64,000 nt of DNA, from contig NZ_JAAALB010000024.1 in NCBI RefSeq assembly GCF_009905545.1, positions 22,874-86,873 on the forward strand, given 5' to 3'. The notes under the pieces are model-generated. The model was not told where the DNA came from. It ran no database searches and was given only the letters and a program-made list of their open reading frames with translations. The position numbers were made by a program, and so were the translations under genes. This DNA comes from Cellulophaga sp. BC115SP (lineage in GTDB: Bacteria; Bacteroidota; Bacteroidia; Cytophagales; Spirosomataceae). This document shows positions 1 to 9,216 of the stretch, piece after piece (positions within the stretch are counted from its first letter, which is position 1; each line of letters opens with the position of its first letter).

Positions 1-520
1 TCTTTCTATATCTTCGTGCCAATCCAATCCTGTTTTTACTTTTAGTGTTGTAAAACCTGCCTCCAAATACTCTTTTGCTTCTATTAAGGTATCTTCCACG
101 CTCTTGATACCGATGGTAACAGAAGTTGGCAAAGCCTCTATCTTTCTCCCATAAAAATCAACTACTGGAATTGATAAATATTGGCAAAAAGCATCATGAA
201 GTGCTAAATCAATCGCTGCCAGAGTGCCAGGCAAATACCCAAAATACTGTTGCGATTCAAAGATAATTTTCTGAAAATGTCGAATATCACGTCCTACTAA
301 TTTTTGAACAAAATCAGTTTGTAGGGAAACTAAAGTTTGAGCTGGATTTTCACCAACAACCTCTTCAGCAGGACTTGCCGAACCTACGCCGACAATTCCA
401 TTTGCTAATTCAATTTCTAAAAATACCAGTTGCACATCTGAAAATGTACTATAGGCAATTGTATAAGGTTTGGTAAGTTTCAAATACTTGATATAAGCAC
501 GAATAGCTACGATTTTCATG
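1..520 (-). CDS. Enolase-superfamily epimerase, N-acetyl-D-Glu racemase (DgcA) or dipeptide epimerase like, 3' end outside window
   Basis: Only the first 173 residues lie in the window. I translated the minus strand from the ATG at 518-520. The capping domain fills residues 1-130. The barrel then begins with the K-x-K motif at residues 160-162 (TLKVKTG), the general-base lysines of the muconate-lactonizing/dipeptide-epimerase subgroup. The start lies 8 bp after the stop of the DUF1611 gene at 529-1569, so the two are almost certainly cotranscribed. DUF1611 plus this epimerase is the DgcN/DgcA pair of the D-glutamate catabolic route, where DgcA would convert N-acetyl-D-Glu to the L form. L-Ala-D/L-Glu epimerase of murein recycling is the main alternative. 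The metal ligands lie beyond the window, so substrate cannot be decided. Confidence 0.8.
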
Positions 521-528
521 GTGTATGG

Positions 529-1569
529 TTAGTTTAAAATTAGCTTTAAAACCTCCTCTACCCCATCTTGAAGGGGTAAAATGACAGGAATTTCTAATTC
601 TTTTTGGTAGCTATCCCTAAATCCTAGATATTCTTCTTCGGTACAATCTTCCGTATTCAGTGCCAAAGCTATCACTTCTGCTCCTAGTTTTTGTATTAAT
701 TCAATTTCTGAACTCACGCTAGGTATTTCGCCCCAATGGGGATCGTTATCGTAATATTTTCTCTTGGGTGCGTGTACTAATACAACCTTTTTGGCATTTC
801 CTGAAATAATGAACTCAAATCCGCAAGGACCACTTGGGTTTCTTAAGGCAGATTGTCCTTCGAGCAAAATAAAGGCAGGTTTAGCTTCTTTCCAACAAGT
901 AACAATGGCATGTTCTAATTCGCCCGAAACAAAATCATTGAGCGTAGAATCAAATACAAATCCGTATTTCCCGCCTTGTAACCAACCCGTTTGACCCGTA
1001 TAAATCATTTCTGCGGAGATACCTTTTTGTTCGGCACATTGACGCAATAATCTCGCAGTAGTACGTTTTCCCAAAGCACAATCCATACCCATAACTGCCA
1101 CAATTGGCACATCTACTTGATTAATTTCTCCTGTCCAAAAATGTAAATCCTGACGTTTCTTGGGCTTACGAATATCGATGAGTTCCAAGTTTTTTTCCTC
1201 CGCTAATTTGACAAAAACAGGATTGTCAGTCAAATACTCATGAAGTCCATTTACCACAGAAATACCTGCTCCCAAGGCCTTTTCTACAATTCCAACCATG
1301 GCTGGAGGCAATACTCCGCCTACAGTTGCCACACCGATGATTAAATAATTAATCTCTAACAATTGTTCAATAGCTTCTTCCAAAGAACCAAACACTGGTA
1401 TATTTCGATGTTTTCCATCCAAAACTTCTCCAGCATCTTGGCCCGACAATTTAGGCGTATCGATTACACCAACGATTTCGAATCGCTCGGTACCTCTTAT
1501 TAAGCCATGTGCCGTTTTGGCGTCGTTTGTTTCTAATAAACCGTTGGTTAATACTATCGCTTTGTTCAT
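529..1569 (-). CDS. dgcN: DUF1611 family protein, probable D-glutamate N-acetyltransferase (DgcN-like)
   Basis: This 346-residue protein has an N-terminal Rossmann-like half (about 1-135) and a C-terminal P-loop-like half with a Walker-A type motif GMDCALGKRT at 161-170. Both are typical of DUF1611. Members next to enolase-superfamily epimerases have been described as DgcN, which N-acetylates D-glutamate before racemisation by DgcA. The gene sits between a D-aminoacylase fusion gene (91 bp upstream) and the epimerase gene (8 bp downstream), all on the minus strand, which fits a D-amino-acid operon. No signal peptide is visible, so it should be cytoplasmic. The family call is firm. The reaction is taken from family knowledge. 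Confidence 0.8.
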   Translation of the reverse strand: MNKAIVLTNGLLETNDAKTAHGLIRGTERFEIVGVIDTPKLSGQDAGEVLDGKHRNIPVFGSLEEAIEQLLEINYLIIGVATVGGVLPPAMVGIVEKALGAGISVVNGLHEYLTDNPVFVKLAEEKNLELIDIRKPKKRQDLHFWTGEINQVDVPIVAVMGMDCALGKRTTARLLRQCAEQKGISAEMIYTGQTGWLQGGKYGFVFDSTLNDFVSGELEHAIVTCWKEAKPAFILLEGQSALRNPSGPCGFEFIISGNAKKVVLVHAPKRKYYDNDPHWGEIPSVSSEIELIQKLGAEVIALALNTEDCTEEEYLGFRDSYQKELEIPVILPLQDGVEEVLKLILN

Positions 1570-1660
1570 GTTTGTGAGGTGATAGGGAGTTTAAATAAGG
1601 GCAAAAGCAAATGAATGCGATTGCCCTTTTAGGATTAGATATTAAGGTGAAAAATGAATG

Positions 1661-4186
1661 TTATCGTTTGATCATTTGTCCAGACAATTTTCCTGTAGGC
1701 TTTTGGTCTTGCCAAACCAATTCACCATTGACCCAAACCATTTTGATACCTGATGATATAGCTTTTGGGGTTTTCACATCGGCATGGTCTACGACCGTTT
1801 CTGGGTCAAATAGTACCATGTCGGCGAAATAATCTGGTTTGATAAGACCTCTAAGCTGGATACCAAGATTTTCGGCTGTGAGTCCTGTCATTTTATAGAT
1901 GGCTGTTTCCAAAGTGAATAGCTTTTTCTCTCGCACATATTTACCTAACACTCTCGTAAAGGCCCCATGTCCTCTCGGATGTCCACTTCCTGCTCCATCT
2001 GAGCAGATATTCGTATGAGGCCAAGCCAATATGGCCTCCACATCTTCATCGTCCATAGATTTGCCCATGATGGCTTCTATTCCTTCGTCATAATCAGGGT
2101 TTTTCTTGTCAAACTCCTCAGCTTCGGCTACCAAATCCATCAGCGTTTGTGCTTCTGATTTTCCACGTAAACCAGCAATTTCTACAAGCGTTTTGCCAGC
2201 ATAAGTCTTATTGGGAGCAAAACGAACTATGATAGATTCTTTGGGGTCAAAAAGCTGTTCAGTTGCCATCTGGGCACTCTCAAGATTGGTATAATCTCTT
2301 TTAGGAAAAAGTACTCTTAAGGTCGAATGCCAGAAAGTATATGGATAGCAGTCAGCCGTAATTTGAATACCTTCTGCTCTAGCCTCTTGAAGTTTCGCTA
2401 ATATTTCGTGTGCAGATTTCCATTGAGAACGAAGGGCTATTTTTCCATGAGAAATTTGAACAGGAATTTTTGTTTCTCTGCCAATGTCAATAATTTCGTC
2501 GATTGCTTCGGTCAGATTTATATCCTCACTTCTGATATGACTCATATATCGTCCACCGTTTTCAGCAGCTACTTTGGCTAGTGCAAGGACTTCATCACGA
2601 TTCGAGAAAAAGGAAGATTCATATTCTAAACCAGTATTCAAGCCGATCGAACCCTTTTGAAGTTCACTTTCTAACAAGATTTTCATTTGGTTGACCTCTT
2701 CTGGCTTTGCAGTTCGGTACAAACCTCGTGGTCCCATCACCTTCTGTCGGAGCGTCGCATGACCTGTATAGGACGCAACATTAACCGCAACAGGTTTTTC
2801 TTTCATCCATTTGCTCAAACTATCCATGGCATAACTACTACCATCCTGTCCTATAACAATCGTGGTAACTCCCTGACTAAGCATTGGGATGGCAGTTGGC
2901 GTTTTATCCAAACTTCCAAAATGGTGACTATGCGAATCAATAAAGCCTGGAGCCAAGATTTGTCCATTTCCATCGGTGACAGTCTCGCCATCAAAAGGCT
3001 CTAATTTGCCAATTTCCCAAATCTTATTATCTTTAATCCTAACCTGAACTTGTTGACTAGGTAAACCTGTACCATCTATCAATTTGATATTTTTGATTAA
3101 ATGTGTTTTGGGTAAATGAAAAGGTTGACCCGCAAGTATTTTTTTGAGAATATTTCTAAAAATTGGGTTTGTACCATTTGATAGCACAATGGCAGTTGTC
3201 TGGGTTTTGTTATTTCTGAAAATAGCATTTTGAAAACCAACCCATGAGCCTGTGTGCTCAAATCCATTTTCCGTAATTCCCCAACCAAAGCCATACGGAT
3301 AAGTTGTACCATCTTTGAGTTGAACAGGTTTGAAAGCCTCAGTCCAAGTGGCAGGTTTAAGCACCTTGTTCTCAGTCACCAATTGAATCCATTTATTCAA
3401 ATCCTCTGCACTTGCATAGATATTGCCATCGCCAACAACCCCATCCAAACGAATGAGATCATTGGAGATGGCTTTCCCATTTTTTCTTTCAAAACCTAAA
3501 ACATGTTTTCTGTTTTGATTAGGACCATTCAGAAAATAAACAAAAGTGTTTTTAAGTCCAAAAGGCTGGGATATTTGAGTGCTGAAGAAGTGTTCAAAAG
3601 AAGTTCCTGATGCTTTTTCAATAATACTTGCCAAAAGCAAATAACCTGTATTACAATACTCCCATTTTGTTCCTGAAGCAAAATTGAGCGGAGGATGTTT
3701 TTCAACCAGTAATTGAATGAGCTTATCGTTGGTAAGGGTATCTAAGGTATTGAGATGACTCATGGCCAAATCAAAATATTCTGGCAAACCAGAAGTATGC
3801 GTCAGTAGGTGACGAATAGTAATCTCTTGATAAGGGAAATTTGGAATAAAATTGATAACCTGCTGGTCATATTCCAATTTCCCTTGCTCAAAGAGTTTCA
3901 TAGTCATCGTGGCTACGAATTGTTTAGTAATTGAGGCAAGATTGAAGGGCTGAGCCGCATCTAGCGCATTGCGCTGTAAGTAATCAGTGTATCCGAGCGC
4001 CTTTTGAAACTTGATTTTTCCTTTTTCAGACAAAAGAACCACTCCACTAAATTGACCTTGAGCATGTAGTACACGCATAGCACTATCCACTTGGACAATT
4101 TTCTGAGGAGTCAGCTGGGCAGTCGTCCTGTAAAAAGGATAAAGCACTGCCATAAGCAGCCATAACAAGTTTCTTTTTAGAGGCAT
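1661..4186 (-). CDS. Fusion of a serine beta-lactamase-like hydrolase and an N-acyl-D-amino-acid deacylase
   Basis: The 841-residue protein starts with a signal peptide (cleavage near TTAQ, residue 24). Residues 30-350 are a class C beta-lactamase/DD-peptidase type domain with S85-x-x-K88 (SITK), Y177-C-N179 and H311-T-G. Residues 363-841 are an amidohydrolase of the D-aminoacylase family with metal-binding HSH at 419-421, SHIRSED near 549, ISHGK at 578-582 and SDGAG with D730. Both active sites look intact. The protein is probably exported to the periplasm, where it could cleave D-amino-acid peptides or esters and deacylate N-acyl-D-amino acids. It heads the operon containing the DgcN/DgcA-like genes and is divergent from an Lrp-type regulator 149 bp away. 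The joining of the two enzymes in one chain is the notable point. Confidence 0.85.
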   Translation of the reverse strand: MPLKRNLLWLLMAVLYPFYRTTAQLTPQKIVQVDSAMRVLHAQGQFSGVVLLSEKGKIKFQKALGYTDYLQRNALDAAQPFNLASITKQFVATMTMKLFEQGKLEYDQQVINFIPNFPYQEITIRHLLTHTSGLPEYFDLAMSHLNTLDTLTNDKLIQLLVEKHPPLNFASGTKWEYCNTGYLLLASIIEKASGTSFEHFFSTQISQPFGLKNTFVYFLNGPNQNRKHVLGFERKNGKAISNDLIRLDGVVGDGNIYASAEDLNKWIQLVTENKVLKPATWTEAFKPVQLKDGTTYPYGFGWGITENGFEHTGSWVGFQNAIFRNNKTQTTAIVLSNGTNPIFRNILKKILAGQPFHLPKTHLIKNIKLIDGTGLPSQQVQVRIKDNKIWEIGKLEPFDGETVTDGNGQILAPGFIDSHSHHFGSLDKTPTAIPMLSQGVTTIVIGQDGSSYAMDSLSKWMKEKPVAVNVASYTGHATLRQKVMGPRGLYRTAKPEEVNQMKILLESELQKGSIGLNTGLEYESSFFSNRDEVLALAKVAAENGGRYMSHIRSEDINLTEAIDEIIDIGRETKIPVQISHGKIALRSQWKSAHEILAKLQEARAEGIQITADCYPYTFWHSTLRVLFPKRDYTNLESAQMATEQLFDPKESIIVRFAPNKTYAGKTLVEIAGLRGKSEAQTLMDLVAEAEEFDKKNPDYDEGIEAIMGKSMDDEDVEAILAWPHTNICSDGAGSGHPRGHGAFTRVLGKYVREKKLFTLETAIYKMTGLTAENLGIQLRGLIKPDYFADMVLFDPETVVDHADVKTPKAISSGIKMVWVNGELVWQDQKPTGKLSGQMIKR

Positions 4187-4335
4187 TTTATCAGATGTTT
4201 ATGCTGATTACTTATTCGAAATTTATATTTTATTCTTTAATTTAATAAAAATCACGCTACTAATTTTTGTCATTTTCAAAAAAATAAGCATATTTTGCTT
4301 TATTAACATACAATTAAATTATTAAACAGAATATT

Positions 4336-4791
4336 ATGCTGGACTCGACCGACCAACAAATTCTTCAGTTATTACAGCAAAATGCCAAACTCACCATTAA
4401 AGAATTAGCCGAAATGTTGAATCTGACCACCTCGCCTGTTTTTGAGCGAATCAAAAGGTTGGAAAAAGAGGGTGTTATTTCAGGGTACGTTGCCTTAGTC
4501 AACCCCGAAAAAACTGGTCGTGGGCAGGTGGTTTTCTGCAATATATCCATGCCCATTTATACCCATGAGAACATCGATACTTTTGAACAAATCGTACAAA
4601 ATATGCCAGAAGTAATAGAGTGCTATCACTTGGCAGGCACGGTTGATTATCAGCTCAAAGTATATGTCAAAGACATCAAAGAGTATGATGGTTTTTTACG
4701 CAGAATGGCCGAAATTCCTTCCATAAAGGTGCATAGTAGTACGGTGGTGCTTCATCATGTTAAGTACACAACGGCGGTACCCGTGGATTAA
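4336..4791 (+). CDS. Lrp/AsnC family transcriptional regulator
   Basis: The protein has 151 residues, the normal length for the family. The N-terminal winged helix-turn-helix reads DSTDQQILQLLQQNAKLTIK with the recognition helix around SPVFERIKRLEKEGVI. The C-terminal RAM/AsnC ligand-binding domain covers about 65-145. It is transcribed divergently from the D-aminoacylase operon across a 149 bp AT-rich gap, so it probably senses an amino acid and controls that operon and itself. The M28 peptidase gene starts 59 bp downstream on the same strand but has its own promoter-like box. The family assignment is secure and the effector unknown. Confidence 0.92.
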   Translation: MLDSTDQQILQLLQQNAKLTIKELAEMLNLTTSPVFERIKRLEKEGVISGYVALVNPEKTGRGQVVFCNISMPIYTHENIDTFEQIVQNMPEVIECYHLAGTVDYQLKVYVKDIKEYDGFLRRMAEIPSIKVHSSTVVLHHVKYTTAVPVD

Positions 4792-4797
4792 ATCATG

Positions 4798-4805
4798 TAT
4801 CTTTG
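4798..4805 (+). promoter_or_regulatory. Bacteroidota -7 box TATCTTTG upstream of the M28 peptidase gene
   Basis: TATCTTTG matches the TAnnTTTG -7 consensus of Bacteroidota housekeeping sigma factors and lies 45 bp before the ATG at 4851. No clear -33 TTG is seen at the expected spacing, so the call rests on the -7 box alone. Confidence 0.5.
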
Positions 4806-4850
4806 TAAATCAAACTAAATTTTTTCATAAAATCGTCAACACAAAAACCA

Positions 4851-6482
4851 ATGAAATTATCTTTTCTTTCGGCAAGCGCCATGGCTTGTCTTTTGGGTTT
4901 TTCAGCTATTGGACAAAAAGGTGGTCCAGAAGTGAAAAACCTAAAAAATATCAATCCTAATGCTATCAAAGCGACCATGACCTTTTTGGCAGATGATTTG
5001 GTCGAAGGTCGTCAACCCGGTACTAGAGGTTTTTCGGTTGCATCAAAATTTGTAGAAACTCAAATGATGCGCATCGGCTTGAAACCAGCTATGCCAGACG
5101 GAGGTTATTTACAGCCTGTGCCTTTGAAAAAAGGAATCGTGAGTGAAAAACTTACGACCATGAAGCTGGGAGAAGAAACTTTGACTTATGGTCAAGAGTT
5201 TATCGCTAGTCCGTATATGCCCCAATCTGAATCGTCTGTATCCGCACCACTGGTTTTTGTAGGTTATGGTATTTCAGCGCCAGAAATGCAGTATGACGAC
5301 TATAAAGGAATTGATGTAAAAGGCAAAATTGTCGTATTTTTCAATGCAGCCCCAGAAAGTTTCCCTTCCAATCAAAGAGCCTATTTTACAACAAACCCTG
5401 TAAAATATAACGAAGCTATCAAACGTGGCGCGGTGGGCGTAATCGCTGTAAACTTCCCTAACGATAAGCGTTCTACTTGGGAAGCTACTGTTCGCAGAAC
5501 CAAACAAGGGACTTTCAAATGGTTAAACAAAGAAGGACAGCCGAATGATGCCTTCCCTGCCTTGAAAGCTGTAGCTACTTTTAATCCTGACAAAGCTGAG
5601 AAACTATTTGCCAAATCAGGAAAAACATTTGCTTCGGCAGTAGAAAGTACCAAAGCTGGCAAAGCCGAATCTTTTGATCTAAATATTCAGGCAAATATTA
5701 AAGTTAATACACAGTTTACTTCTGTGGCAGGTTCAAATTTGGTAGGAATCATCGAAGGTTCTGATCCAAAGCTAAAAGACGAATATATCGTTTACACTGC
5801 ACACCTTGACCACTTTGGTATTGGAGCTCCAGTGAAAGGTGATTCTATTTACAATGGTGCGCATGACAATGCGTCGGGTGTGGCGATTTTGTTGGAAATT
5901 GCTCAAACGTTTAAAAATTTACCAGAAGCACCAAAACGTTCCATTGTTTTCACCATCGTTACGGGTGAAGAATTCGGCTTGCTTGGTTCTGATTATTTTG
6001 CTAGTAATAGTCCACTCAATGGAAAAATCGTAGCCGATTTGGCGATTGATATGCCGTTCTTCTTCCACCCTGTTTTGGATATTGTGCCTTATGGTGCACA
6101 GCATTCAAGTTTGAATCAGCAAGTAGAAAAAACGGCAAAAATTTTAGGATTGGGTATTAGTCCTGATCCATTTCCAGAGCAAGTGGTATTTATTCGTAGC
6201 GACCATTTTAGTTTTATCAAAAAAGGTATTCCAGCCTTATTTATAAAAAGTGGTTTTAAAACTGTCCCAAGTGACACGATTGATAGAAGCAAATCTGACG
6301 TTGGTTGGAGAAGCACCATCTATCACACGCCCCAAGACGATATGTCTCAACCCTTTGACTTTGATGCAGCAGCCACTCATGTAAAAGTAAATTATTTGAT
6401 TGGCTACTATGTAGCACAAGACTCCAAGTCACCAGATTGGAATGTTGGAGATTTCTTCGGAGGAAAATTTGGAAAGAAATAA
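4851..6482 (+). CDS. Secreted M28 family zinc metallopeptidase with PA domain
   Basis: The 543-residue protein begins with a signal peptide ending near SAIGQ (residue 22). A protease-associated (PA) insert covers about 130-240. The M28 catalytic domain follows with a full set of zinc ligands and catalytic acid: H318 (AHLDH), D339 (HDNAS), E373-E374 (GEE), D400 (AID) and H452 (SDHF). It should be an exported aminopeptidase acting on peptides in the periplasm or outside the cell. It has its own -7 box at 4798 and a strong terminator directly after the stop, so it is probably monocistronic. The exact specificity cannot be read from sequence. Confidence 0.92.
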   Translation: MKLSFLSASAMACLLGFSAIGQKGGPEVKNLKNINPNAIKATMTFLADDLVEGRQPGTRGFSVASKFVETQMMRIGLKPAMPDGGYLQPVPLKKGIVSEKLTTMKLGEETLTYGQEFIASPYMPQSESSVSAPLVFVGYGISAPEMQYDDYKGIDVKGKIVVFFNAAPESFPSNQRAYFTTNPVKYNEAIKRGAVGVIAVNFPNDKRSTWEATVRRTKQGTFKWLNKEGQPNDAFPALKAVATFNPDKAEKLFAKSGKTFASAVESTKAGKAESFDLNIQANIKVNTQFTSVAGSNLVGIIEGSDPKLKDEYIVYTAHLDHFGIGAPVKGDSIYNGAHDNASGVAILLEIAQTFKNLPEAPKRSIVFTIVTGEEFGLLGSDYFASNSPLNGKIVADLAIDMPFFFHPVLDIVPYGAQHSSLNQQVEKTAKILGLGISPDPFPEQVVFIRSDHFSFIKKGIPALFIKSGFKTVPSDTIDRSKSDVGWRSTIYHTPQDDMSQPFDFDAAATHVKVNYLIGYYVAQDSKSPDWNVGDFFGGKFGKK

Positions 6483-6490
6483 GTAAAAAA

Positions 6491-6517
6491 GGAATGACGT
6501 TTGTCATTCCTTTTTTT
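6491..6517 (+). terminator. Rho-independent terminator after the M28 peptidase gene
   Basis: The 8 bp stem GGAATGAC/GTCATTCC has a 4-nt loop and is followed by seven T residues. It begins 8 bp after the stop codon. Confidence 0.9.
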
Positions 6518-6696
6518 ATTGGCATTTTTTTTGCTCATTTTTTTTTACTCCTCTTCTTATTAAATAGCTTATCTTAATTTACTTCTTGCACCCATCCAAA
6601 ATAGAATATTTTATTCTAGGCAACGCTTGTAATCTTTTTTCAGTCATTGTAATACAGAACCATACCTTACTAAATTATAACACACAAACTTAACGT

Positions 6697-8073
6697 ATGC
6701 CGTTTAACTCGATTAATTTTATTTATTTCTTTGGCGTAATATGTCCTATTTATTGGCTTTTTAAGGCTAACTTCAAAATCCAAAATATCATTCTCCTTGT
6801 CGGAAGTCTATATTTCTATGCACAGGTCGACCTTAAACTTTGTGCTTTGTGGGCTGTAATATCGCTGATAACATGGTCGCTTGGTAATGCTTTAGAGAAG
6901 TTTCAGCAAAGAAAAACCATCCTATGGCTTGGTCTTTTTCTCATATTCTCACAACTATTTATTGCCAAGTATTACAACTGGATGTTGGGTGATTTTTCAG
7001 GTACAACGTCAATCTATAAGTTTGCCTCCACCATTGGGCTTTCTTATTACACTTTGGCTGCCTCCAGTTATCTGGTAGATATTTACCGAAAAAAATTATC
7101 GCCTGTAACTAACCCCGTTACCCTAGGAGCTTATTTGTCTTTCTTTCCGCAACTTCTGTCTGGTCCGATTCCTATTGCTTACAAAGATCTTCCACAATAT
7201 AGCCAATCGAGAAGTATTTCAATCAGTTCTGTTGAGGAGGCTACTCAGCGCATTTTATTTGGAATATTTAAAAAAGTAATCGTGGCTGGGTTATTAGCTA
7301 AGCCAGTCGACTATATCTTTTATAACCATAGCGAACTAGGATTTATTTACCTCTGGCTTGCCATTGTCCTCTATAGCTTTCAGGTTTATATGGATTTTTC
7401 TGGATACTCAGATATGGCTTGGGGAATTGCCAAACTCTTTGGTATTAAAATCAATGCGAATTTCAACTCCCCATTTATTTCAAGAACCATAGACGAATTT
7501 TGGCGTAGATGGCATTTATCACTCAGTGCTTGGCTCAAGGAGTATATCTACCTTCCGTTAGGCGGTAGAGGTAGCAGCAAGTGGCAATATATGGTCAATA
7601 TCTTTATCGTGTTTTTTATGAGTGGTGTTTGGCATGGTGCCAACGCCAACTTTATTCTGTGGGGAAGTTTCAACGGACTTTTATTCATATTGGCAATTTT
7701 GACAGGTTGGACGAGAGAGAAAAATGATACCCAATATGGCATGAAAGGCTTTTTCTCGATGCTTTTAGTTTTTTTATCTATCGCTTTTACGAGAGTGTTT
7801 TTCAGGTCTCCCGACTTTGCTACTGCCATTACCTACTATCAAGACATGTTTAAACTCAATGACTTTTCTATCCCAGATATCGGAATCATGGGACTTGGTT
7901 TATCAGCAATGATAGTGTTTGTTGAATGGTTGCAGAGAAATAAGAAGCATCCTGCTGATATTTTTGGATGGTCGCTGTCAATTAGATTGGTCATTTACGC
8001 CAGTGTTATCAGTGTTATTTACTGGATGTGGCCAACTCAAAATCCCATCGAGTATATATACTTTAAATTTTAA
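6697..8073 (+). CDS. MBOAT family membrane O-acyltransferase (AlgI-like)
   Basis: The 458-residue protein is strongly hydrophobic with about ten membrane helices. It has the MBOAT signature FWRRWHLSLSAWLKEYIYLP, with a conserved histidine at 273, and the catalytic-type histidine H313 in GVWHGANANF. This is the AlgI/DltB class that moves acetyl groups across the membrane onto exported polysaccharides or other acceptors. The next gene encodes an AlgX/AlgJ-like SGNH lipoprotein that would be the periplasmic partner. No polysaccharide synthase is nearby, so the acceptor is unknown. Confidence 0.92.
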   Translation: MPFNSINFIYFFGVICPIYWLFKANFKIQNIILLVGSLYFYAQVDLKLCALWAVISLITWSLGNALEKFQQRKTILWLGLFLIFSQLFIAKYYNWMLGDFSGTTSIYKFASTIGLSYYTLAASSYLVDIYRKKLSPVTNPVTLGAYLSFFPQLLSGPIPIAYKDLPQYSQSRSISISSVEEATQRILFGIFKKVIVAGLLAKPVDYIFYNHSELGFIYLWLAIVLYSFQVYMDFSGYSDMAWGIAKLFGIKINANFNSPFISRTIDEFWRRWHLSLSAWLKEYIYLPLGGRGSSKWQYMVNIFIVFFMSGVWHGANANFILWGSFNGLLFILAILTGWTREKNDTQYGMKGFFSMLLVFLSIAFTRVFFRSPDFATAITYYQDMFKLNDFSIPDIGIMGLGLSAMIVFVEWLQRNKKHPADIFGWSLSIRLVIYASVISVIYWMWPTQNPIEYIYFKF

Positions 8074-8160
8074 TATTACAGACTATAATAGATTAATCAA
8101 TTTAGTAATTGTGTAGAATAAGAGCCGATGAATTTTAAATGTAAAAAACTGATAATCACA

Positions 8161-8206
8161 AAATTACATTCACAATTCATTGCTCACAATTCGGCACTAA
8201 TACTTA
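8161..8206 (+). repeat. AT-rich intergenic repeat family 4, copy 1
   Basis: The motif ATTACATTCACAATTCAT is followed by a GCACTAATACTTA tail. Related copies lie at 40223-40262 (same strand) and 55624-55670 (opposite strand). This copy fills most of the gap between the MBOAT and SGNH genes. Confidence 0.6.
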
Positions 8207-8230
8207 CCAACCCGTTAAAACAGTTTTGAC

Positions 8231-9214
8231 ATGATGAAAAAAACAAATTTGGCTTTTGCTTTTGCAACAGGAGTTATGATAATGGCTTGTAGCGACAAAA
8301 AACAAACGACTGAAACGCAATCGACCAATTTAAAAGAAACCGTACAAGCTGAATATCCTGAAATTCCAAGAGAAGAAATTCTTGAGGATGACACACTTTC
8401 CACAAAAGTGTACAATGAACTTAAGACACGCTATAAAAACCAGTTAGTAGAACTTCAAAAAGCTGTTAGCTCAAACGGTGCACAGCTAGTAATTACCTTT
8501 TTAAGTCCAGAAGTGGGCGAAAGTTTGACCAAAAGTAATCGTCTTGGCAAAGAACTGGTAGAAGGATATGCCAAAGAATTACAGGTCCCTTTTTATGATT
8601 TAACACAAAAACTAGCCAATCAAGACCCAAAAGTAGTTACGCAACTACCCAAGGACGGTCACTGGTCAAAAGAAGGCGCTAAAATTATTGCTGAAGAATT
8701 AACACCCATCATAAAACAATTCAGTACTGTAAAATCAACGAAGACGTTTGCAGAAAAGCCTGAAACTTTTGGGGATTTATTTCCCTCAAATGATGAAATT
8801 TTGGATGGTGGAAAAGGCCTTCCTTACCGTGTAAAAACCAATGCCCAAGGTTTGAGAATGGATACGGATGTATCAAGCACTAAAACCAAACAACGTATCT
8901 TGTTTTTGGGAGATTCGGAAATGTATTTTCCTTTTTTGGATAATAAAAATATTGGTACCAACCTCCTGCAAACTGCTTTTCCTGACAAAGAAATGTTGAA
9001 TGCCGCCAACTGGGGGTATTCAATTGACGATTATGTGAGCTTGTATAAAGAAAAAGCTCAATTTGCTGAGCCAGATGTGGTCATTCTAACGGTCAATGGA
9101 AATGATTTTTTAGACATGTATTTTTCACATAGAAATCGTTTTTCAAGAAATAAACAACCACAAAATCCATCGGAAGTAGAAAAGAGTTTTTATCAAAAGC
9201 ATTTTTCTAAGTAA
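8231..9214 (+). CDS. AlgX/AlgJ-like permuted SGNH lipoprotein, likely polysaccharide acetyltransferase partner
   Basis: The 327-residue protein carries a lipoprotein signal with lipobox cysteine C20 (MIMAC-SDKK). Its SGNH blocks are in permuted order. The Asp-x-His block D142-G-H144-W-S-K-E-G comes first, and the nucleophile block G227-D-S229 and the NGND block at 289-292 come later. AlgX is known to have the same order, Asp-x-His before Ser, with similar spacing (87 residues from D142 to S229 here). It would therefore be the periplasmic acetyltransferase working with the MBOAT protein encoded 157 bp upstream. Two ATGs (8231, 8234) are possible starts. A strong terminator follows. Function is inferred from motif order and neighbour. 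Confidence 0.75.
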   Translation: MMKKTNLAFAFATGVMIMACSDKKQTTETQSTNLKETVQAEYPEIPREEILEDDTLSTKVYNELKTRYKNQLVELQKAVSSNGAQLVITFLSPEVGESLTKSNRLGKELVEGYAKELQVPFYDLTQKLANQDPKVVTQLPKDGHWSKEGAKIIAEELTPIIKQFSTVKSTKTFAEKPETFGDLFPSNDEILDGGKGLPYRVKTNAQGLRMDTDVSSTKTKQRILFLGDSEMYFPFLDNKNIGTNLLQTAFPDKEMLNAANWGYSIDDYVSLYKEKAQFAEPDVVILTVNGNDFLDMYFSHRNRFSRNKQPQNPSEVEKSFYQKHFSK

Positions 9215-9216
9215 CA

